Origin: an uncultured Nitrospinaceae bacterium
GTDB lineage: Bacteria > Nitrospinota > Nitrospinia > Nitrospinales > VA-1
Direction: 5' to 3'
DNA: 10,078 bases
Assembly: GCA_913043155.1 (NCBI GenBank)
Contig: CAJWLY010000042.1
Location: 1 to 10,078 of the forward strand
In this document: positions 5,866 through 10,078 of the stretch, piece after piece
Position numbering within the stretch: position 1 is the first letter of the stretch
Layout: every line of letters begins with the position of its first letter
The notes under the pieces: generated by a model
What the model was told of the DNA's origin: nothing
Seen by the model: the letters and a program-made list of their open reading frames with translations, nothing else
The model's database searches: none
Position numbers and translations under genes: made by a program

Positions 5866-6387
5866 ATGTCTGATGCTTTGGAAGTAGGCGATCGCGCGCC
5901 CGGATTCGATTTGCCCGCAGTGTATGGATATAAGTCGGGAGAGGCCAGCCCGTCCGCCGAGGAAAAGGTGACGGTAAGACTCAAGGATTTTCTGGATAAG
6001 AAATGGGTCGTTCTCTGTTTTTACGCCCAGGACAGCAGCCCAGAAGATACCCGGTTGATGGTTAGCTTTAATGAATGGAACCGGAAATTTAAAACCCGCG
6101 AGGTGGCATTGCTGGGGTGCAGTTGGAACGGTGTCAATTCGCACCGGCAGTTCATCGAAGTCTACCAGATGGGTTTTACCCTGCTGGCGGATGAGTACAA
6201 AAAGACAACCGAACTATACGGCGTGATCAAGGAGGAGGATGATCTGGGCCAGAGGGTTAAGGTGATCGAGCGTTCCACCTTCGTGATCGACAAGACCGGG
6301 ATGATCCGCGGGATCTGGAGAAACCTGCAAGACTTGCGGGAGCACCCGAGAGAAATTTGGGGATTTATTCAGAAAGAAAAAAAATAG
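5866..6387 (+). CDS. Peroxiredoxin (Bcp/PrxQ-like) fold protein lacking the peroxidatic cysteine
   Basis: 173 residues. The N-terminal VGDRAPGFDLPAVYG (7-21) is the standard AhpC/TSA opening. WVVLCFYAQDSSPEDT (47-62) matches the active-site strand and loop of PrxQ. There the usual TPGCT becomes SPEDT, so Asp61 stands where the peroxidatic Cys should be. LLGCSWNGVNSHRQF (82-96), LLADEYKKTTELYGV (106-120) and RSTFVIDKTGMIRGIW (136-151) follow the family to the end. The only cysteines are Cys51 and Cys85, neither at the catalytic place. The protein is probably not a standard peroxidase and may be a binding or regulatory relative. TTGAGG (5855-5860) serves as ribosome binding site. It ends the bolA-grx run, 26 bp before the convergent plsC. 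Confidence 0.85.
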   Translation: MSDALEVGDRAPGFDLPAVYGYKSGEASPSAEEKVTVRLKDFLDKKWVVLCFYAQDSSPEDTRLMVSFNEWNRKFKTREVALLGCSWNGVNSHRQFIEVYQMGFTLLADEYKKTTELYGVIKEEDDLGQRVKVIERSTFVIDKTGMIRGIWRNLQDLREHPREIWGFIQKEKK

Positions 6388-6413
6388 ATCCTTCATCCAG
6401 GAGACGCTTAGGT

Positions 6414-7148
6414 TCACTCGCGGGCCTGGCAGTTCTCAAAGTTTTCGCAGATTGTGTTGCGGATGGTTTTCAGCGTTTCTTCCCCATCGCCCCGGTTCTT
6501 GGGATCGATCGTTATGGCGGGGGAAATGATGATTCGAACTGGGCCGGGTTGAATGACTGGACGGCTCTTACGGATGATGCTCCAGGTGCCCACCAGCGTT
6601 ACCGGCACCAGCAGGGCTCCCGACCGACGGGCCAACAGTTCGCTGCCCTTTTTGAAAGGCCCGATGGTCCCATCCTCCGAACGGGTCCCCTCCGGAAAAA
6701 TAATGACCGAGTTACCTGCCTTGATCGTTTCGATGGTATTTAGGAAAGCCTGATACGAATTTTTTTTACTGTCCCGCTTTACGGGAATATACCTCGCTGA
6801 TTTCATCGCCCAACCCATAAACGGAATTTTAAACAGAATGGATTTTGCGACCCAGCGTATCTGCGTGGGGAGGAATCCGGACAGCGCAAAAATGTCGAAG
6901 TAACCCTGATGATTGGCAACGAAAATTTGCGCCCGGTCCGTCAGTACGTTTTCCATTCCGGTGATATCCACTCGAATGCCATTCCACCGACAAAGCAGTC
7001 GGCTCCACAGGGAGGCTATATTGTGTGATGTGTTGCCGCTCCGGTCAAAAAATCCTGCGAGAATGGAAATCATCCCCAGCACTAGGGACAGGAGGGTGAT
7101 CAGCACCCAGAAACGCAAAGTATGGTAAAAGGATAAAATAGGTTTCAA
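6414..7148 (-). CDS. plsC: 1-acyl-sn-glycerol-3-phosphate acyltransferase (PlsC family)
   Basis: 244 residues. The enzyme acylates lysophosphatidic acid to phosphatidic acid at the inner membrane in phospholipid synthesis. An N-terminal membrane segment spans about 12-34. The acyltransferase blocks are in order: NHQGYFD (79-85), giving the catalytic HX4D pair His80/Asp85; a basic RYIPVKR block (119-125); FPEGTRS (151-157), which binds glycerol phosphate; and LLVPVTLVG (179-187). No ATG precedes the membrane segment; TTG 7148 is chosen because GTGGGGGAA lies just upstream on the minus strand. It converges with the peroxiredoxin-like gene and diverges, with 69 bp between, from the nuclease gene. 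Family certain; acyl preference not deducible. Confidence 0.93.
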   Translation of the reverse strand: MKPILSFYHTLRFWVLITLLSLVLGMISILAGFFDRSGNTSHNIASLWSRLLCRWNGIRVDITGMENVLTDRAQIFVANHQGYFDIFALSGFLPTQIRWVAKSILFKIPFMGWAMKSARYIPVKRDSKKNSYQAFLNTIETIKAGNSVIIFPEGTRSEDGTIGPFKKGSELLARRSGALLVPVTLVGTWSIIRKSRPVIQPGPVRIIISPAITIDPKNRGDGEETLKTIRNTICENFENCQARE

Positions 7149-7217
7149 AATTCCCCCACCGCCGTTTTAACAATCGACCGTTGGTGAACTTCGGCGAACT
7201 GCCTCCAAAGATAGCCT

Positions 7218-8027
7218 ATGAGTAAAGGTTTCCGCACAAGATATTTTGAAAAGGTTCTGGGGTTGGCGATGATACTGGTGCTCAACGGGCCTGCCCATGT
7301 GGCGGCCTGGGGAATGGACGCGCACCGTGTCATCGGCATGATCGCCGACCGGTACCTGACGCCCGGGGTTCAAAATAAAATCCAACAGGATTTTAACATA
7401 ACAAGTCTGGCAGATGTAGCCAATTGGGCCGACCGGGTTCGCTATAAAAGATCGCAGGGGCGGTGGCATTATGCCAATGTCCGGGAAGGAAAGAGAAACT
7501 ACGTACGGGAACGGGATTGCCCGCTCGGCAGATGCGTGGTGGAAAAGATCCGGTACTTTTCAAGCGTTCTGGCAGGAGCCGCGTCGTCCCGGGAAGGGCG
7601 GATCGAATCTTTAAAATACCTGGTGCACTTCGTGGGCGATATCCATCAGCCCCTGCACCTTGGAAACAAAAAGGATCGGGGCGGGAATAAAATCAGGGTC
7701 GTTTTTCAGGGAGAGGAAACTAATCTGCACGCGCTCTGGGACAGCGACTTGGTTCCCGTAGCGGACGGAGAAGACCTGTTGCAATACGCCCGCCGGCTCA
7801 TCCGGAGAATATTGCCTGAGGACCGGTTGCTGTGGAGTCGGTCTGGCGCAGTCGATTGGGCCAATGAGTCCAGAAAACAGGCCTTGGATTTGTCTTATGA
7901 TCCGCAGGTGAAGATAACGGGTGTCCTGACCAAGGGATACGTCCGGAAGGCGAGAGAGACTATTGAGCTCCGTCTAACCCAGGCTGGGGTGCGGCTGGCC
8001 CATCTGTTAAATACCCTGCTCGAATGA
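7218..8027 (+). CDS. Secreted S1/P1-type zinc nuclease
   Basis: 269 residues with a signal peptide: basic start, hydrophobic 13-23, and cleavage after HVAA to leave Trp31 as the mature N-terminus, as S1/P1 enzymes need for zinc binding. All nine trinuclear-zinc ligands of P1 can be placed: Trp31, His36, Asp72 (ANWAD), His84 (WHY), His137, Asp141 and His147 (VHFVGDIHQPLH), His171 and Asp175 (LHALWDSD). Cys101 and Cys106 could form a disulfide. The family cuts single-stranded DNA and RNA and removes 3'-phosphates; outside the cytoplasm this suits scavenging of nucleic-acid phosphorus. The ribosome binding site is weak. The last 35 codons and the following about 70 bases are repeated after the next gene. 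Confidence 0.93.
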   Translation: MSKGFRTRYFEKVLGLAMILVLNGPAHVAAWGMDAHRVIGMIADRYLTPGVQNKIQQDFNITSLADVANWADRVRYKRSQGRWHYANVREGKRNYVRERDCPLGRCVVEKIRYFSSVLAGAASSREGRIESLKYLVHFVGDIHQPLHLGNKKDRGGNKIRVVFQGEETNLHALWDSDLVPVADGEDLLQYARRLIRRILPEDRLLWSRSGAVDWANESRKQALDLSYDPQVKITGVLTKGYVRKARETIELRLTQAGVRLAHLLNTLLE

Positions 8028-8097
8028 CAGCCTCTCAGAGGAAGAGACCGACGACTGAAGAAAACCCATTATTTTCAATCAGTTTCTCTCTGGAGTC
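7923..8097 (+). repeat. Direct repeat, copy 1: nuclease 3' end plus downstream hairpins
   Basis: This segment matches 9899-10077. The coding part (105 bp with stop) has nine mismatches and no gap, with a constant offset of 1976. The roughly 70 bases after the stop align at lower identity with about four inserted bases in copy 2, and share CTGAAGAAAACCCATTATTT and CTCTCTGGAGT. Upstream of 7923 similarity stops abruptly. Whether it continues past 8097 cannot be seen, because copy 2 reaches the window end. Confidence 0.9.
8031..8083 (+). other. Two consecutive hairpins after the nuclease stop codon
   Basis: Hairpin 1: CCTCT (8031-8035) with AGAGG (8037-8041), in practice four pairs with a three-base loop. 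Hairpin 2: ACTGA (8054-8058) with TCAGT (8079-8083) and GAAAA (8060-8064) with TTTTC (8072-8076), around the loop CCCATTA. Both recur in repeat copy 2 with paired base changes. No long T run follows, so these are weak as intrinsic terminators. Stability elements for the mRNA 3' end would fit. The remaining 8098-8249 is AT-rich and holds nothing else I can support apart from a poor ribosome binding site (GGGG, 8234-8237). Confidence 0.45.
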
Positions 8098-8249
8098 GGT
8101 ATTGGGACTCAAGTTGCTTGTTTAATCAAACTGTTTAAAGTTTATCAAGCACGCGCTTAAAATAATCTAAAATTTAAGATCTATGCGATAGTGCTTTCAG
8201 ATTTTTAGGGCAATCTGGAGAGATTTACGGAAAGGGGTTTTGGGAATAA

Positions 8250-9905
8250 ATGAAACGTTTGGGAGTTAATTTTCTCATTCTTGCATTCACTCTTACGGCC
8301 TTAGGAATTCTGCTAGAAGGAGGGGTTCGCCTCCTAACTTCTCCTGAAAAAGAGATTGATAAGGATTGGGTCCATCAATTTATTCAATATAACCGTGACG
8401 GCTTCCGAGACCGGGAGTATACCCTTGCTAAGCCACGCGGCAAATTTCGAATTTTGGCCGTTGGAGATTCTCAAACGTTTGGTCATGGTATTGAAAGACT
8501 TGAAGATACATTTCCCAAGCGATTGGAAACCTTGCTCAACCAAGGAATGGAACGCCCAAAGTTTGAAGTTTTAAATTTTGCCAGACCAGGGTGGAATACG
8601 GCTGACCAGCTCCAATACATCTATAAAAAAGGTTTCCTCTATCAACCGGACTTAATCCTTTTGAATTTCTTTCATAATGATTTGCCGCCATCGCTCCTTT
8701 TCGACTGTGACAGCAAGGACCGGGAACTTGTTCCAGAAATCGGGCCATTGGTGGAATGGTTCCATCGTTCCTTTCTTTACCGTTTTCTCAAGTTCCGGAT
8801 GAATCGACTGTTGGAAAAAACGGGACATAAACCTTCATATGAGGATTGCCGCCGGTCTTCTTACCAATCCAGGAGTTGGGATATGGAAGAAATTTATTTA
8901 GATACTCTACTTCACACTGCTCAAATGAAAAAAATTCATTTCATGATGGCGGTCGTTCCAATAATGTTCCAGCTGGATGCAAATTATCCGTTTGCCTTTG
9001 CTCACCAGAAATTAAAACAATATTGTGATAGCCGGAATCTTTTTTGCGTAGATCTTTATCAAGAAGGATTTCAAGGAAAAAACGAGGATGATTTTATTCT
9101 CTCAAGGGGAGACCGGCATTTGAACACCCGAGGGGCTGAATTAGTGACGCAAATATTGTTTGAAAAGCTTAAACCCCTCAAGAATTATCAAGATTTAAAT
9201 CGATGGCACCTCGCTTTTGATCTGAAAGATTTGTTAGAAATAAACGGAATAACCAAGCAGTTTAATTTATTGTTTTCAGAATTAGATATTTCCCCAATAA
9301 ATTTAAAAAACGAGAAAGAGGAAACGCTAGCTTGGAGTCATCAGGGTAATTATTATATTGCGCGAACAAGAATCGATTCCGCTACGGATAAGCAGATATT
9401 TGTAAGACGAATAATTCTCGAACGTGATGGTAAAATGGTGAAGGACGAAAGAAAAACTTTTGATCCTTCTAGCGGGGATTTAATCCGCCACGAAATAACT
9501 GACATCTCGAACGGGAAAATTATTCAAATGGTAAAAACACCGAAACCGGGTAATGAAAAAGAATTTATTGAGACGAAGCAAACCTATGTGTTTGCCTATC
9601 ATTCTGAATATCGAAAGGATTTGGATAAATTTTTATGGGAGCTAGAAATTCAGGAAAATACTAGATTTCTTGATCCGTTAACCCTTGAATCGGCTTTATT
9701 CTTTCCTGACCAATTGCGTTTGGATCGCCTGGATGCCCAGAAGCTTCGAAGGGCTCTGGAGTTTTATACTGCGTTTCCGTTTTACGAGAAAGGAAGTGGA
9801 GCAAGTTATGTTCAAAAGCTCGTAGGCGATATTCTTCGTGTTAGGCCCTTCAAGAAATCGGTCCAATTTGTAGAGGACTTAGAAAAAAGTAACAAGGAGT
9901 CCTGA
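8250..9905 (+). CDS. Membrane-anchored SGNH/GDSL-hydrolase-like protein with unknown C-terminal domain
   Basis: 551 residues. A single hydrophobic segment (about 7-23) after a Lys/Arg start suggests a signal anchor with an exported domain. The SGNH blocks are in order: VGDSQTFG (71-78, nucleophile candidate Ser74), NFARPGWNTADQ (109-120, Gly block), NFFHNDL (139-145, Asn143) and GDRHLNTRG (287-295, Asp288 and His290). This type occurs in esterases and in cell-surface polysaccharide O-acyl modification. Residues about 311-551 match nothing I recognise; 350-440 look beta-rich. The gene is clearly more AT-rich than its neighbours by eye and lies between two direct repeats. Its last codon and TGA (9903-9905) fall inside repeat copy 2, so the C-terminus may have been altered by the rearrangement. 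The substrate is unknown. Confidence 0.8.
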   Translation: MKRLGVNFLILAFTLTALGILLEGGVRLLTSPEKEIDKDWVHQFIQYNRDGFRDREYTLAKPRGKFRILAVGDSQTFGHGIERLEDTFPKRLETLLNQGMERPKFEVLNFARPGWNTADQLQYIYKKGFLYQPDLILLNFFHNDLPPSLLFDCDSKDRELVPEIGPLVEWFHRSFLYRFLKFRMNRLLEKTGHKPSYEDCRRSSYQSRSWDMEEIYLDTLLHTAQMKKIHFMMAVVPIMFQLDANYPFAFAHQKLKQYCDSRNLFCVDLYQEGFQGKNEDDFILSRGDRHLNTRGAELVTQILFEKLKPLKNYQDLNRWHLAFDLKDLLEINGITKQFNLLFSELDISPINLKNEKEETLAWSHQGNYYIARTRIDSATDKQIFVRRIILERDGKMVKDERKTFDPSSGDLIRHEITDISNGKIIQMVKTPKPGNEKEFIETKQTYVFAYHSEYRKDLDKFLWELEIQENTRFLDPLTLESALFFPDQLRLDRLDAQKLRRALEFYTAFPFYEKGSGASYVQKLVGDILRVRPFKKSVQFVEDLEKSNKES

Positions 9906-10003
9906 CCAAAGGATATGTCCGGAAGGCGAAAGAGGCTATTGAGCTTCGTCTAACGCAGGCCGGGGTGCGGTTGGCCCATCTGTTCAATACCCTGCTCGAA
10001 TGA
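9899..10003 (+). pseudogene. Orphan 3' fragment of a second S1/P1 nuclease gene
   Basis: In the nuclease frame, 34 codons from GTC 9899 plus a TGA at 10001-10003 encode the same C-terminus as the nuclease gene at 7218-8027, with three conservative changes (R to K, T to A, L to F). A TAA at 9890-9892 closes the frame just upstream and there is no start, so the fragment cannot be expressed alone. It overlaps the end of the SGNH gene in another frame. Six of the nine nucleotide differences from the intact gene are synonymous. Confidence 0.85.
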
Positions 10004-10007
10004 CAGC

Positions 10008-10063
10008 CCTTTATTAAAGGAGAAAACCGGTGGCTGAAGAAAACCCATTATTTTTTAAACAGC
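10008..10063 (+). other. Hairpin pair in repeat copy 2
   Basis: CCTTT (10008-10012) pairs with AAAGG (10016-10020). GCTG (10033-10036) pairs with CAGC (10060-10063), and GAAAA (10039-10043) with TTTTT (10051-10055) around the same CCCATTA loop as copy 1. Relative to copy 1, a C-G pair became T-A in the first stem and an A-T pair became G-C in the second, so pairing is kept. Confidence 0.45.
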
Positions 10064-10078
10064 TGCTCTCTGGAGTTG

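Larger units (their letters stand above)
9899..10077 (+). repeat. Direct repeat, copy 2
   Basis: Counterpart of 7923-8097, in the same orientation, 1976 bp away (1979-1980 after the stop, owing to small insertions). It begins inside the last codons of the SGNH gene and runs to the end of the window, so its right boundary is not known. Confidence 0.9.

Noticed and set aside
5566..6144. 192-codon frame on the minus strand
   Set aside because: It is antisense to the glutaredoxin and peroxiredoxin-like genes, which carry clear family motifs.
5866..6387. Ordinary thiol peroxidase
   Set aside because: The peroxidatic Cys position is Asp61, and the two remaining cysteines are not at catalytic places.
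7923..10077. Insertion sequence or transposon around the SGNH gene
   Set aside because: No transposase or integrase, no terminal inverted repeats and no short target-site duplication are visible. The flanking repeats are pieces of the nuclease gene.
1..10078. tRNA, rRNA, CRISPR array or phage genes
   Set aside because: No cloverleaf, rRNA-like stretch, regularly spaced short repeats or phage structural motifs were seen on reading both strands.

Overview
The window looks like chromosome of a marine, NXR-type nitrite oxidiser, most probably Nitrospinota (Nitrospina-like). This rests on the truncated first gene, which resembles the C-terminal part of a haem-binding gamma subunit of the NXR / ethylbenzene-dehydrogenase class. 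It is supported by a moderate-GC, densely packed, Gram-negative-type gene set. No rRNA, tRNA or CRISPR is visible, so the taxonomic call is inference.

Layout. (a) 2-589: 3' end of the nxrC-like gene, closed by a strong intrinsic terminator (616-659). (b) 590-1128: a non-coding stretch of about 540 bp with several hairpins. (c) 1129-2832: an unrecognised 567-residue protein. It converges, with a 25-bp overlap, on (d) a leftward pair: an A-type Fe-S carrier (4559-4900) and a YgfZ/IBA57-like folate-binding protein fused to a C-terminal TPR domain (2808-4586). (e) From a shared 309-bp intergenic region, a rightward set diverges: bolA (5210-5446), a monothiol glutaredoxin (5515-5835) and a peroxiredoxin-fold protein without the usual catalytic cysteine (5866-6387). 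(f) A leftward plsC-type acyltransferase (6414-7148). (g) A secreted S1/P1-type zinc nuclease (7218-8027). (h) An AT-rich SGNH-hydrolase-like gene (8250-9905), enclosed by two diverged direct copies of the nuclease 3' end plus its downstream hairpins (7923-8097 and 9899-10077).

The most coherent functional unit is 2808-6387. A-type carrier, IBA57/YgfZ, BolA and monothiol glutaredoxin are the bacterial counterparts of four late-acting mitochondrial Fe-S factors (ISCA, IBA57, BOLA, GLRX5), here in one divergent cluster. The variants inside it are unusual: a TPR tail on YgfZ, CGFT instead of CGFS in the glutaredoxin, and a peroxiredoxin-fold partner with Asp at the peroxidatic Cys position. An organism rich in Fe-S enzymes such as NXR would need this supply chain, but the link to NXR is inference.

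The second notable region is the right end. A base-composition outlier (the SGNH gene) sits between two copies of the nuclease 3' end. The copies differ mainly at synonymous sites and keep two hairpins downstream, with paired base changes. This suggests a former tandem nuclease paralogue, or integration at a gene 3' end. The second copy runs to the window edge, so its full extent is unknown.
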